Part shown: piece by piece, positions 1 to 12,184 of the stretch
Position numbering within the stretch: the first letter of the stretch is position 1
How the letters are laid out: the number at the start of each line of letters is the position of its first letter
DNA from: Conus ventricosus
Taxonomy: Eukaryota > Mollusca > Gastropoda > Neogastropoda > Conidae
Assembly: GCA_018398815.1 (NCBI GenBank)
Contig: CM031628.1
Coordinates: forward strand, 4,350,753-4,414,752
DNA length: 64,000 bases
Direction of reading: 5' to 3'
The notes under the pieces: model-generated
Told to the model about the DNA's origin: nothing
Databases searched by the model: none
What the model saw: the letters and a program-made list of their open reading frames with translations, nothing else
Translations under genes and position numbers: made by a program

Positions 1-69
1 GTTTGTTTGATTTCCGCCTGCAGTTGCCTCACTTTGCAACTAGATCTTTTCCCACCTTATCAGGTCTCG

Positions 70-756
70 TGTCTGCCTTTAGGAGTCATGAGCCTGGTTC
101 ATTGTCTGCCTTTAGAGTCATGAGCCTGGTTCATTGTCTGCCTTTAGGAGTCATGAGCCTGGTTCATTGTCTGCCTTTAGGAGTCATCAGCCTGGTTCAT
201 TGTCTGCCTTTAGGAGTCATGAGCCTGGTTCATTGTCTGCCTTTAGGAGTCATGAGCCTGGTTCATTGTCTGCCTTCAGGAGTCATGAGCCTGGTTCATT
301 GTCTGCCTTCAGGAGTCAGCCTGGTTCATTGTCTGCCTTTAGGAGTCATGAGCCTGGTTCATTGTCTGCCTTCAGGAGTCATGAGCCTGGTTCATTGTCT
401 GCCTTCAGGAGTCATGAGCCTGGTTCATTGTCTGCCTTCAGGAGTCAGCCTGGTTCATTGTCTGCCTTTAGGAGTCAGCCTGGTTCATTGTCTGCCTTTA
501 GGAGTCAGCCTGGTTCATTGTCTGCCTTCAGGAGTCAGGAGCCTGGTTCATTGTCTCCTTTAGGAGTCAGGAGCCTGGTTCATTGTCTGCCTTTAGGAGT
601 CATGAGCCTGGTTCATTGTCTGCCTTTAGGAGTCAGCCTGGTTCATTGTCTGCCTTCAGGAGTCATGAGCCTGGTTCATTGTCTGCCTTCAGGAGTCATG
701 AGCCTGGTTCATTGTCTGCCTTTAGGAGTCAGCCTGGTTCATTGTCTCCTTTGGAC
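70..756. repeat. Minisatellite, 33/30-bp units
   Basis: About 21 tandem units. Each contains AGGAGTCATGAGCCTGGTTC followed by ATTGTCTGCCTTY. Long units are 33 bp; short ones lack ATG from AGTCATGAG and are 30 bp. Both lengths are multiples of three, so two frames stay open through the whole array (up to 231 codons of 10-11-residue repeats). No independent coding evidence exists, so I treat these frames as by-products. The array abuts a tRNA-like SINE head on its right side (about 820-880), and probably lies in that element's body. Confidence 0.95.
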
Positions 757-885
757 GACTAACACTCTGGCCACCAGTCATAGTCGGGTGGACAGGAGAG
801 GAAAGTTACCTGCCCCAGGTAAGACTTGAACCACAACTCTCACTTCCTAGGTAGGTGTGTTACCTACTTGGCTTCTTTGCTGTGC
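757..885 (-). mobile_element. tRNA-like SINE head (minus strand), probable member of the minisatellite-bearing family
   Basis: On the minus strand a pol III B-box-like GGTTCAAGTC (823-832) follows an A-box-like stretch (about 862-875) at a spacing typical of tRNA-derived promoters. The sequence between the minisatellite and this head resembles the corresponding part of the copies ending near 8,450 and 22,690. The body of the element would be the 33/30-bp minisatellite to the left. Assignment to that family is tentative. Confidence 0.5.
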
Positions 886-1039
886 CTGGTGAAAGTCAGT
901 TTGGATCGGGAAGGTGACCTGGAGACCATCGTTAGGAGTGATCATGGTTTTCTTTAGCTGGTTCCTGAGGTTTTTGTGGACTGCCTGCTGAGAAAGGGAA
1001 ATTATGTTTGAGTGTATGTGTGTACATGTATTCTTGTGT

Positions 1040-1061
1040 GTGTGAGAGAGAGAGAGAGAGA

Positions 1062-1113
<52 letters not shown>
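1040..1113. repeat. (GA)n then (TG)n microsatellite
   Basis: A short GA run is followed directly by about 25 TG units. Open frames over it are repeat artefacts. Confidence 0.95.
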
Positions 1114-1116
<3 letters not shown>

Positions 1117-1794
1117 CATTCTAAGGCTGCTCAATTACAAGCACCATATTTTGTTGTGTTCTTTTTTTCTTCTGTAATTTCAAAGACAGAGTGAGAGGGA
1201 CTGTGTTTATTTTAATCAGTGTGACCATAACAAATTCATGTCAAAAGAACAATATCTGTATTATTCAGAGACAAGGTAGATAGAAATTCTTTCAAAAATA
1301 AAAAATCATATTTGTTCAGTAGCAGATACCACACTCCTTGAGACCCTCCAACCAGTCATGATCCTCAACAGTTACAGACCCACTTTGGTGAAATCTTATT
1401 AAGCCACGCTAGAAATTTATACACAAGGTATATAAGTGCGCATGTAAGTGTGCATGTGTGCGTATGTCATCCAGCCAATCACCACACAATGGCCTACTCA
1501 TCTATAAATATTGTGCAAGGCTTTTTCCTTCTTTCCATTGCTTTGTGTTTTGTTTGTTCTTTAATACTCGCATTTGTAAAGGTCCTCAGATAAGTCTCAA
1601 TCGAAGAACGTGGAAGGAGTTTTGAGTCTGCATCAATGTTGATTCTGAAGTCAAAATCTGCTCTAACATGACTGTCGCAAACAAGAATTGAGCCCACAAC
1701 ACTTGCACCAGGAGAACTGAGGTGCATTCACCACACCCACCAGGCCCGTGGCTGTGAGAGAACTTGAAACCACTTCGGGCTGTTCTTCATAGAA
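1114..1794. other. Unassigned sequence
   Basis: AT-rich non-repetitive sequence between the microsatellite and the 40-bp array. I see no convincing exon, RNA gene or transposon end in it. A stretch near 1,335-1,400 faintly recalls a reverse-transcriptase motif, but too weakly to annotate. Confidence 0.5.
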
Positions 1795-3163
1795 CGTCAT
1801 AGCATTATTTACAAAGTCCATATCTGCAAGTAGAACTTCACAGCATTGTTTACAGAGTCCATACTGTAAGTAGAACTTCACAGCATTGTTTACAGAGTCC
1901 ATACTGTAAGTAGAACTTCACAGCATTGTTTACAGAGTCCATACTGTAAGTAAAACTTTACAGCATTGTTTGCAGAGTCAATACTGTAAGTAAAACTTTA
2001 CAGCATTGTTTACAGAGTCCATACTGTAAGTAAAACTTTACAGCATTGTTTGCAGAGTCCATACTGTAAGTAAAACTTTACAGCATTGTTTGCAGAGTCC
2101 ATACTGTAAGTAAAACTTTACAGCATTGTTTGCAGAGTCCATACTGTAAGTAAAACTTTACAGCATTGTTTGCAGAGTCCATACTGGAAAAAGAATGTCA
2201 CAGCATTGTTTACAGAGTCCATACTGCAAGTAGAACTACACAGCATTGTTTAGAGTCCATACTGCAAGTAGACCTACACAGCATTGTTTACAGAGTCCAT
2301 CCTGCAAGTAGAACTACACAGCATTGTTTACAGAGTCCATCCTGCAAGTAGAACTACACAGCATTGTTGACAGAGTCCATACTGCAAGTAGAACTACACA
2401 GCATTGTTTACAGAGTCCATCCTGCAAGTAGAACTACACAGCATTGTTTACAGAGTCCATACTGCTAGTAGAACTACACAGCATTGTTTACAGAGTCTAT
2501 ACTGCAAGTAGAATGTAACAGCATTGTTTACATCATCCATATATGAAAGCAGAAAATTGCAGCTTTATATACAGATTCCGCACTGCAAGTGGAACTTCAA
2601 AGCATTGTTAACAAAGTCCATACTGCAGTAGAACTTTGCACCAGTGTTTACCGAGTTGATAGACTAAAGTGGAATGTCACAGCATTGTTCACAGAGTCCG
2701 TATTTGCAAGCAGAAATTCAAACCCTTATTTACTTAGTCCATAACGCATGTAAAACTTCACAGCATTGTTGACATAGTCAATATCTGCAAGTAGAGGGTC
2801 ACAGCATCATCTATGGAATCCGCATCTGCAAATAGAACTTTACAGCATTACTTTGAGAGCCCATGTCTGCAAGCAGAACCCCACAGTATTGTTTACAGAG
2901 TCCATACCTGTAAGTAGAACTTCACACATTGTTTACAGAGTCCATACCTGTAAGTAGAACTGCACAGCGTCATTTACAGTCCATGCTGCTAATAGAACGT
3001 CACAGCATTATTGACAAGAGTCCATATCTACAAATAGAACTTCACAGCATTGTTTACGGATATCATATCTGCAAATACAATTTCACAGCATTGTTGACAG
3101 AGTCCGTGTCTGCAGGTAGAACTTCATAACATTATTTATGGAGTCCACATCTGCAAATAGAAC

Positions 3164-4176
3164 TTTTTTTCCTTTTTTTTTTACCTTTTTTTAATTTGCA
3201 TTCCAACATACAGGGAAGGCAAGTATATACATAAAGAAATAAAGAAAGAAATCGCCCCAAACAATGTGAATTCACAAATTCATGCAAACATTATCTCATA
3301 CAAGAGAGAGAAAGAGAGAGAGAGAGAGGTGGATGTATCAAGAAAAATCATGCTGACAGGGATGTTTTTCACATTATGTTTGGCAGAATATTGAAATCAG
3401 GCCTCTAATAATGCACAAAAAAGTCTTCATTTACACATTTCATCTTACACTTCTAAATCTATTAGTGCAACTTGTTTTTCAAAAGAAAAGAAGGACAAAA
3501 GGGTATAAATGTTAAACGGTATCCATCAATGGTCTGTATGCCAGCCATCTGGTCAAAAAATCTGCATGGTTTAATTTCAAATATGCAATATGTTCCTCAA
3601 TTTTGTATCAAAATTTCAATTTGTTTATGAATACTTGTATTTGTGGCAGGGTGTTGTTTATTTTACAAACGTATATGTAATGCTTCACAAATAGTATTAT
3701 AAAGTAAAAGACGGTGTCGCCCACAATCGTATTGTCATAGCCAAATAGTACGAGAACTTCTGTCAAAAGGACATTTTCAGCATTCAAACATTTTTCTTTC
3801 ATTAAACCAATGAGAGACTGGTGAGTTGATTTTAACGTGGTGACAGCCCTGATGTGGCCCTTTGCGGTCGGCTGGGCTATAAGCAACATTATCTTATCTT
3901 AACCAATGAGAGCATTCCAAAATACTTGTACATGGTGACATTTCCAAAACATATGGTCAATGCTGTCTTTGGATGTGTTGCAAAAACTACAGTTATTACT
4001 TTCAACGATTCCAATCTCCTTTAAAACAACATTTGTGCATAAACACCTGTGCAATATTTTCAGTTGAAACCACTGCAGCCTTACATCACGTATCTTATGC
4101 GCGTGCAAAAAACAGGATTTCCAATCATTTTGCATCAACAATTTCATGTCCCATTTATCACAACATTTTGGCTTAG
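3164..4176 (-). mobile_element. 5'-truncated non-LTR retrotransposon (L1/Tx1-like) inserted in the minisatellite
   Basis: On the minus strand the segment 4,189-3,899 encodes a LINE C-terminal tail: LQWFQLKILHR followed by a Cys/His zinc-ribbon region (CSFCNTSKDSIDHMFWKC) as in the zf-RVT domain behind reverse transcriptases. The reading continues after an inserted SINE at 3,804-3,608 with a hydrophobic, basic end. A T-rich stretch on the + strand at 3,164-3,200 is the A-tail at its 3' end. AATAGAAC occurs at both boundaries (3,156-3,163 and 4,177-4,184), but this octamer is also part of the surrounding repeat, so the target duplication is not secure. The reverse transcriptase core is missing. 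Confidence 0.75.
3817..3900 (+). mobile_element. Short SINE fragment nested in the LINE, with perfect 12-bp target duplication
   Basis: The 84-bp insert carries GGTCGGCTGGGCTATAAGCA and ends in a short (ATCTT)n-like tail. It is flanked on both sides by AACCAATGAGAG (3,805-3,816 and 3,901-3,912), and its removal restores the LINE reading frame context. Related copies occur at about 43,500-43,565 and 55,915-55,970. It is probably the 3' end of a longer SINE or LINE family. Confidence 0.85.
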
Positions 4177-6439
4177 AATAGAACGTCACAGCATTATTGA
4201 CAAGAGTCCATATCTACAAATAGAACTTCACAGCATTGTTTACGGAGATCACATCTGCAAATACAATTTCATGGCATTGTTGACAGAGTCCGTGTCTGCA
4301 GGTAGAACTTCATAACATTATTTATGGAGTCCACATCTGCAAATAGAACTTTACAGCATTATTTAGAGAGGCCATATCTGCAAGTAGAACTTCATAACAT
4401 TATTTGTGGAGTCCACATATGCAAATAGAACTTTACACCATTATTTAGAACTTCATAGCATTATTGACAGAGTCCATATCTACAAACAACTTCACAGCAT
4501 TGTTTATGGAGATCATATCTGCAAATAGAACTTCACAGCACTGTTTGTGGAGTCCATATCTGCAAATAGAACTTCACAGCATTATTTATGGAGATCATAT
4601 CTGCAAATAGAACTTCACAGCATTGTTTGTGGAGTCCATATCTGCATATGGAACTTCACAGCATTGTGTACGGAGGTCATATCTGCAAATAGAACTTCAC
4701 AGCATTGTGTACGGAGGTCATATCTGCAAATAGAACTTCACAGCATTGTTTATGGAGGTCATATCTGCAAATAGAACTTCACAGCATTGTTTATGGATGT
4801 CATATCTGCAAATAGAACTTCACAGCATTGTTTACGGAGATCATATCTACAAACAGAACTTCACAGCATTGTTTACGGAGATCATATCTACAAACAGAAC
4901 TTCACAGCATTGTTTACGGAGATCATATCTACAAACGGAACTTAACAGCATTGTTTATGGAGATCATATCTGCAAATGGAACTTCACAGCATTGTTTATG
5001 GAGTCCATATCTGCAAATAGAACTTCACAGCATTGTTTGATGAGTCCATATCTGCAAATAGAACTTCACAGCATTGTTTACGGAGATCATATCTGCAAAT
5101 AGAACTTCACAGCATTGTTTATGGAGTCCATATCTGCAAATAGAACTTCACAACATTGTTTATGGAGGTCATATCTGCAAATAGAACTTCACAGCATTGT
5201 TTATGGATGTCATATCTGCAAATAGAACTTCACAGCATTGTTTACGGAGATCATATCTACAAACAGAACTTCACAGCATTGTTTACGGAGATCATATCTA
5301 CAAACAGAACTTCACAGCATTGTTTACGGAGATCATATCTACAAACGGAACTTAACAGCATTGTTTATGGAGATCATATCTGCAAATGGAACTTCACAGC
5401 ATTGTTTATGGAGTCCATATCTGCAAATAGAACTTCACAGCATTGTTTGATGAGTCCATATCTGCAAATAGAACTTCACAGCATTGTTTATGGAGATCAT
5501 ATCTGCAAATAGAACTTCACAGCATTGTTTATGGAGTCCATATCTGCAAATAGAACTTCACAACATTGTTTATGGAGACCATATCTGCAAATAGAACTTC
5601 ACAGCATTGTTTATGGAGTCCATATCTGCAAATAGAACTTCACCGTTTTGTTTATGGAGATCATGTCTACAAATAGAATTCCACAGCATTATTGACAGAG
5701 TCCATGTCTGCAGGTAGAACTTCATAACATTATTTATGGAGTCCACATCTGCAAATAGAACTTTACAGCACTATTTAGAGAGGCCATATCTGCAAGTAGA
5801 ACTTCACAGCCTTGTTTACAGAGTCTATATCTGCAAGTAGAACTTCATAATATTATTTATGGAGTCCACATATGCAAATAGAACTTTACACCATTATTTA
5901 GAACTTTACACCATTATTTAGAGAGCCCAAATCTGCAAGTAGAACATAACAGAATTGTAGACAGAGTCCATATCTGCAATTAAAACTTCACATTATTCAT
6001 GGAGTCCACATCTGCAAATAGAACTTTACACCATTATTTAGAACTTCACAGTATTGTTTACAGAGTCCATACCTGTAAGTAGAGCTTCACAGAATTGTTG
6101 ACAGCGTCCATATCTGCAATTAGAACTTCACATTATTCATGGAGTCCACATCTGCAAATAGAACTTTACACCATTATTTAGAACTTCACAGTATTGTTTA
6201 CAGAGTCCATACCTGTAAGTAGAGCTTCACAGAATTGTTGACAGTGTCCATATCTGCAATTAGAACTTCACATTATTCATGGAGTCCACATCTGCAAATA
6301 GAACTTTACAGCATTATTAGAGAGTCCATACCTGCAGGTACAACTTCACAGCATTGTTTACAGACTTACATCTGCAAGTGGATGAAACATTTTTAATTGG
6401 CAAGTTCAAAATGCTGGAGGAGTAAGCATAAGTGTTTTC

Positions 6440-6470
6440 TTTGGGGGGGGGGGGGGGGGGGGGGGGGAGG
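6440..6470. repeat. Poly-G tract
   Basis: About 26 consecutive G plus two short interruptions, directly before a SINE copy. Confidence 0.95.
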
Positions 6471-6790
6471 GGGAGGCATAATACTCCAGTTAGTAAAGTG
6501 CTAGACTCGTATGGTTGATTCTGGGGTGGCGGTCTCAAATTTCCACCAGTCCAGTACAGTGGATTTTCCCCATGAGTTAGCATTGGTGCCGACTCGATTT
6601 CCTGAAAAGTTCATTGGATGACACCATAAACCAAGGCTCCATGTTTTGAACACCATACACTAACATCTTGCTTACAAAATTCCATCACCTACTTTGGCAA
6701 AAGGAAGTGAGTTTGGCTGTTGGTGTGGATAACAGGTACACACATGGCATGCGTCCTCCATGAATAATTGAAGGTATGGGTGACAGGGCA
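6471..6790 (+). mobile_element. Old tRNA-derived SINE copy
   Basis: Diverged relative of the SINE at 38,842-39,150. Shared landmarks in the same order are AGACTCGTA in the anticodon-arm region, GATTTTCCCC, TTAGCATTGGT, GACTCGATTTCC, and a distal ACACATGGCATGC. The pol III boxes have decayed. Confidence 0.65.
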
Positions 6791-7257
6791 CATGATTAGC
6801 TGCTGCCATCACTTCAATCGGCTCTTTCGAGGTTGGCTGCCTTCTGTGGAAGTGCAAGAGCACTGGCTGTAAAGTACCGAGAGACTGGTCTCTAACCGAG
6901 CAAAGGTGTCATAAGTTTTCTCATTAATATTAATAAATACAATCTTCACTCTAAGAAATGCTCTCAATTCTCCAATATCTGCATCTTTTTCTTGGATGCG
7001 AGAGAAAGAGCACAGACAATAAAATAAAGAGTTCTAAAGTTTTCATTTGTTTATTTCACGGTCTCGCTTTCCATCCACTCTGTGGCATTACCCCATACAC
7101 TGCTCATCCCCTAGTTCCAGGTGTTCTGAAGCAGTGACAGCATAGGCAGTCCACAGAGAGCAGTCAGCATCAGTCCACCAATGAGACAGTCTGCAGAGGA
7201 GATGCCGCACTGCCGTCAAGTCACGCTGCTGTTTCATGGTGCTCATCCTGATCCAGC

Positions 7258-7487
7258 CAGTGCAGTTCCCTGATGGTGACAGTAACTGCTTTATCACAGA
7301 GTCAGTGCAGTTCCTGGTGGTGACAGTAACTGCTTCATCACAGAGTCAGTGCAGTTCCCTGGTGGTGACAGTAACTGCTTTATCACAGAGTCAGTGCAGT
7401 TCCCTGGTGGTGACAGTAACTGCTTTATCACAGAGTCAGTGCAGTTCCCTGGTGGTGACAGTAACTGCTTTATCACAGAGTCAGGGC
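7258..7487. repeat. 45-bp minisatellite inside SINE copy A
   Basis: Five units containing GTGCAGTTCCCTGGTGGTGA, CAGTAACTGCTTTATCACAG and AGTCA. It corresponds to the single GACGACAATAATTGCTTAGT region in copy C near 22,100. Confidence 0.9.
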
Positions 7488-7649
7488 AGTGAACGTCCCT
7501 CTCCACAGGAAGTCGCCATGTCCATCCAAATGATGTCCCAATGAAGTTGCCAATACTGATAACTGACACAAATTCATCATAGGCATGAACATGAGGAGAA
7601 GAGAAAACAAAGACATGGGGTTACTACAAGAAGAGGGGCTACAAAATTT

Positions 7650-8155
7650 GAGGATTTTCTGTCACAGGAATCGGTGGAGACGATGCCAGAGGCTTTTCTG
7701 TCATAGGGATCAGTGGAGATGACAGAGGCTTTTCTGTCATAGGGATCAGTGGAGACGATGCCACAGGCTTTTCTGTCATAGGGATCAGTGGAGACGATGC
7801 CACAGGCTTTTCTGTCATAGGGATCAGTGGAGACGATGCCACAGGCTTTTCTGTCATAGGGATCAGTGGAGATGACAGAGGCTTTTCTGTCATAGGGATC
7901 AGTGGAGACGATGCCAGAGGCTTTTCTGTCATAGGGATCAGTGGAGACGATGCCACAGGTTTTTCTGTCACAGGGATCAGTGGAGACGATGCCACAGGCT
8001 TTTCTGTCGTAGGGATCAGTGGAGACAATGCCAGAGGTTTTTCTGTCATAGGGATCAGTGGAGACGATGCCACAGGCTTTTCTGTCACAGGGATCAGTGG
8101 AGACGATGCCAGAGGTTTTTCTGTCACAGGGATCAGTGGAGATGATGCCACAAAG
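7650..8155. repeat. 39-bp minisatellite inside SINE copy A
   Basis: About 13 units with GGCTTTTCTGTCATAGGGAT, CAGTGGAGACGATGCCACA. Some units carry GATGACAGA and are 33 bp long. All lengths are multiples of three, so minus-strand frames of 184-194 codons stay open; they are not supported as genes. Confidence 0.95.
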
Positions 8156-8455
8156 CCCCATTCTGGTCGGAGACTACATGGCAGAGCTTGCACTTTCTTT
8201 CAAAATATATCTTGGTGTCGGCCAGTTTTGAACGATACTGGCCTCCACAGTGTTGGTCAGGATGTTAGAGCAAACTTGTGGGAGAAGCATCCATCAAGCC
8301 GATGAAGCGTGACCGTGTTGTTCCAGTCATTTCATCTCAGCCCATGGCACTCTCAAATCTGTAGAGGAGCTGACAGGGGGAGAAAAATCCTACTTGAACC
8401 CATGACCTCAGCGTGCAATCATGACTTATGCACTTCAGCATCTGGGTTTGAATAC

Positions 8456-9410
8456 ACCTGGGGCGACACAAAGAAAGGCAGCATTATTCTACAGACCATA
8501 TTACGTTCTTTTTTTTTCCCAAATGCTCAAAAACAAGCAATCCAAGCACCTTCTTTCTCCTGTAGTTTATTATTTCAAACACGCCAGAACCCAAAACGAG
8601 CCCACTGATAGCATTGCAGTAATATTTCAGACCCCAGAAAATGATATCAACCCCGCAAAATATGATAGCTGACAAACTGTGGCACACTGCAATTAGCACA
8701 AAAGCAATGAAATGTCAAACCAAAGCACAGCAATTAAATGTACAAAGGAGATGAAATCATTTTGGTACACCTAAATACTTCTCTGGAAGAAAGGTTTTCA
8801 TTTAAGGTAAATTCAGAAATGCACAAACAAAAGCACAGAAGCGACTACTGGTCTCCCATACATGGGTAGTGCAGTCCATTTTAGATTCTGTTCCAGCACA
8901 GCAGCCGTCAGTCTACATACCTAAGCTTAAATTTCTTCACCTTTTGACTACTGATCAGCTCCACTCTGTCGTTCCACCACTGTTCTTTAATAACCGATCT
9001 GTCCATCCAGGAATCTGTGTGCTTTCCATTACCAGTGTGGTTATTAGGAAGATTTCAGTGTTAAAGACTACATTCCAACAGCATACTTTTCTTGCCTGCT
9101 CCCACCATTTGCATGCCATCCAAATAAGCTGGATTTTTTCCCCCATTTTGACTAGAGTGTGACCCACTAAACACTGACAGCGAGAGTGACCATACATTTA
9201 GCATGATTGAATGGTTTAGCATCTTAGGTGCTGCTAACTTGACAATGGCAAAGTAGTTAGTGCGGACTTTACAAAGGAAACCGATGATCTGCCCATTGAC
9301 CAGTACCAAAATTTTAAGACATTCATCATAGGACACATTCAATTTTTTCCATCCAGTTTGCGAAATCAATTCAGTGGGTTTTTTTTAATCTCTGACAGAG
9401 AAATACAGAC
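8456..9410. other. Unassigned sequence
   Basis: Mixed-composition DNA without a recognisable exon, RNA or repeat. Short open frames on both strands show no family resemblance. Confidence 0.5.
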
Positions 9411-9411
9411 T

Positions 9412-11470
9412 TACTTACTTACTTAGTCCTCTGAATTCCTGGGGAACATAGGCCGCCAACCACACTCTTCCAGAGGACACGGTTTTGGGAGATCTTCTTC
9501 AGCTTGGCCCACGTCATTCCGGCGGCCTTCACTTCCGCGTCGGTACTCCTTCGCCATGTCTGTCTTGGTTTCCCCACTCTTCTTTGCCCTGATGGTTCCA
9601 TTCAAGGGCCTTGTCTTGTGATGTTGCATGGAGACTTTCTGAGGGTGTGGCCAATCCACCCCCACTTCCGTTTTCTGATTTCTATTTCTATTGGAACTTG
9701 CTGGGTCTTGTTCCACAGTTCTGCGTTGGCAATAAATCTGGCCATCTGATGTTCACAATGTTTCGCAGACATCTTTTGATAAATGTTTGGAGTTTGTGGG
9801 TGTTTGTCTTTGTTGTTCGCCACGTTTCAGAACCATACAGAAGGACAGGTTTCACATTTGAGTTGAAGATTCTGATCTTGTTATGGAGTGAGAGGGCAGG
9901 GGAATTCCAGATAGGCCGTAGCGTAGTAAGGTGTGCCTGGCTTTATTGATGCGACTCTTGATATCCTCATCTGTACCTCCATCTTTGCTGACCACACTGC
10001 CGAGGTAGACAAACTTGTCAACTTCAATGATGTCTTCCTGTTGTAGTTGTAGTGGGTCTCGTTGCTGGTTGTTGACTCTCATGGCTTCTGTTTTCTTTAT
10101 GTTGATTTGGAGGCCTGTCTTTCCTGCTTCTTCTGCTACCCGGCACAGCTTCTCTTGTGCGTCTTGTTGTTTGTGGGACAGAAGGTGATGTCGTCGGCAA
10201 AGTCCAGGTCTTCCAGTTGCTTGGTGAAAGTCCACTGGATTCCTGTCCTCTTGCCGTCTGTAGACTGCCGCATTATCCAGTCAACGACCATCAGGAAAAT
10301 TGTTGGCGATAGTAGACACCCCTGACGGACGCCGGTTTGTACAGTGAAGGGCTTCGTTAGCTTCCATCGTGGACGACCTGGCATGTGGCATCCTCGTAGA
10401 GTTGCTGGATGATGGCAACAAACTTGGGTGGGAAGCCATAGTGGTGCATGAGTTTCCCGATAGTATCTCTGTCGATGCTGTCAAATGCCTTCTGGAAATC
10501 TACAAATTATGCGTACAAGGGGGTCTGCCACTCCAGAGACTGCTCGATGATAATTCTCATGGTGGCAATTTGGTCTGTGCATGATCTGTCTTGGCGAAAA
10601 CCAGCTTGTTCTTGGCGGAGGGTCTTGTCTAGGGCGGGGTCTTTAGTCTCTCTAGCATGATTTTGGTCAGCACCTTCCCCGGGATGGACAGCAACATAAT
10701 CCCTCTCCAGTTTTACGGATGACAGGTCCCCTTCTTCGGCAGCTTCACCAGGTGGCCTCTTTTCCAGTCTTCTGGCACTCGTTCCTGCTCCCAGATCTTG
10801 CATAGGAGTGGATGCAGCATCTCTGTTGACGTCTGGATGTCTGTTTTCAGTGCTTCAGGTGGAATTCCGTCTGGACACGCTGCTTTACCTGACTTCAGTG
10901 ACTTGATGGCTTTGGTAACTTCCGTCTTGGTTGGTGGGCCTGTGTTGATGTCCAGGAGCTGGGTTGGTGGTGGAATGTCTGGGGGTGCAGGTGGTGCAGG
11001 TCTATTCAGTGTCTCTTTAAAGTGCTCTGCCCACCTTGCTCTCTGCTCAGTTCTCCTGCGATGGTGTTTCCCTCCTTGTCTTTGACGGGCGACTGGGGTT
11101 GCTGGTCTTTCCAGAAAGTGTTCGGGTAAATCTCATACAGCCTTTTCATGTTTCTCTGTCCTGCCGTTGTTTCTGCCTCTTCTGTGAGCTCATGGATGAG
11201 TAGTTTCTCGTCTTGTCTAGCATTTTCTTAACTGGGCGGTTGACGTCCCAGTAAGTGTGCCTGTAACTCTTGCTTGTGGTCTTGGTCTTGGTCTTGGGTT
11301 GGTTGATTTTGGTCTTTTAGGTGCTTCCGCTCTGTGATGAGGGTCCATGTTCCAGCTGTCAGCCATTCTTTGTGTTTTCTTCGCTTCTTTCCAAGCACTT
11401 GTGTACATGTCGTCTGCCAGACCTCCCTCAGGTCACACCAGTGGTCTTCAATTGTTTCTTCAGCAAGTTG
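9412..11470 (-). pseudogene. Decayed non-LTR retrotransposon (reverse transcriptase and C-terminal tail)
   Basis: Read on the minus strand from about 11,470 to 9,420 the segment encodes, in order but in several frames: a linker before the polymerase (11,408-11,217); an RT region with QAGFRQDRSCTDQI (about 10,610-10,540), VQTGVRQGCLLSP (about 10,350-10,310) and the catalytic LDFADD (about 10,205-10,190); and a tail with [11 protein letters not shown] and TWAKLKKISQNRVLWKS typical of RTE-like LINEs in invertebrates. Frame changes between blocks show that it cannot make a protein. The 3' end abuts a CTTA repeat at 9,410-9,424, a plausible microsatellite tail. Clade assignment is only by resemblance. 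Confidence 0.85.
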
Positions 11471-12180
11471 GTCAAGTACGCTGAATCTGTTTCTCAGTTC
11501 CAGTTTGAACCCTCTGTTGTTGCTCTCCCTTTAGACTGTGTACATTGTACTTATGTGATAGTCGGCCTGCTTGGTCTTTGTAGGCTTTCAATTTGGTCTT
11601 TAGGAGAAATACAGAGATTCAGGTTAAAACACAACCTCTTTTGTGAAAGTATGAAAGTGACGACAAAAACACGAGAAGAATTTGGAAGTGGGCCCATGGA
11701 CAAGACTTACCTCCAGCTGATTACTGACCCGCACATTAAACAGTACTGTTTCCAATACATGCATGTGCATATAGTTTACAGTAAGTAAGATGTAGCTTAG
11801 GAATGAAAGAATGTGGATGAAGGCACAATGAACAGTCTACCTCAAATTGTGCAATTTCTTTGTAATGGTCTGGGCTGACCGGCCATATTACAGAAGGAAG
11901 TGCAGAGTCCAGTCCTGTCTGACAGTCTGGGACCAGAATGGAGCTCATCAGAAACATCTCCTTCATTCTCATCTCTCGTGTTGTTCTTAATTGTTCAGCA
12001 TCCTTCTCATCTCTACTGATCATCCAACACCACCAAAAAGTCTCAAATTCTGCGATCCTTCACGCCCTGCTCTTGTGGCCATCTTGGCAGTTTTGATTCC
12101 CTCTCTCCTCTGTGTGGTAAGCTTGCATCAAAGCTGTTTGCATCAGCTCTTCATGGAGGCTCACTACAGGAAGCTCACTC
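11471..12180. other. Unassigned sequence, possibly the degraded head of SINE copy B
   Basis: No gene recognised. By position the right-hand part may be the decayed 5' portion of the SINE-like copy that begins clearly near 12,185, but I could not find its tRNA-like head. Confidence 0.4.
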
Positions 12181-12184
12181 ACGC

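Larger units (their letters stand above)
1795..6370. repeat. Large 40/41-bp minisatellite array with higher-order structure
   Basis: About 85 units of 40-41 bp built on ACAGCATTGTTTA plus GAGTCCATA or GAGATCATATCTGC and AAATAGAACTT. The left part (1,795-2,520) is more uniform with 40-bp units; the middle (4,450-5,640) has 41-bp units; the flanks are degenerate. Within it a 410-bp block (ten 41-bp units) is repeated: the block from 4,746 recurs from 5,156 with almost no change. The array is interrupted at about 3,164-4,176 by a LINE fragment. Open frames (up to 118 codons) reflect the 41-bp period and are not genes. Confidence 0.95.
7040..8455 (-). mobile_element. SINE-like family copy A with two internal minisatellites
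   Basis: This segment can be aligned by eye to the unexpanded copy at 21,816-22,690 over most of its length: the GTGGCATT block near 7,083, GCAGAGGAGATGCCGCACTG, CCATGTCCATCCAA, and CCCATTCTGGTCGGAGACTA followed by the ATATATCTTGG block, ending near a tRNA-like head (B-box-like TTGAACCCATGACC on the + strand). Two places where copy C has single sequence hold tandem expansions here (45-bp and 39-bp units). Orientation is minus because the tRNA-like head is on the right. Confidence 0.75.

Noticed and set aside
134..829. 231-codon open frame of SAFRSHEPGSL-type repeats
   Set aside because: The 33/30-bp period is divisible by three, so the frame stays open by arithmetic; no start context, splice or family support.
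1330..1400. Reverse-transcriptase motif
   Set aside because: Only a few residues (NSYRP) resemble the RT entry motif; no supporting sequence around it.
7577..8193. Minus-strand frames of 184-194 codons
   Set aside because: Lie in the 39-bp array of a SINE-like copy; period divisible by three.
9897..9906. GGGGAATTCC kappa-B-like site
   Set aside because: Matches the consensus but lies in a decayed LINE far from any gene start.
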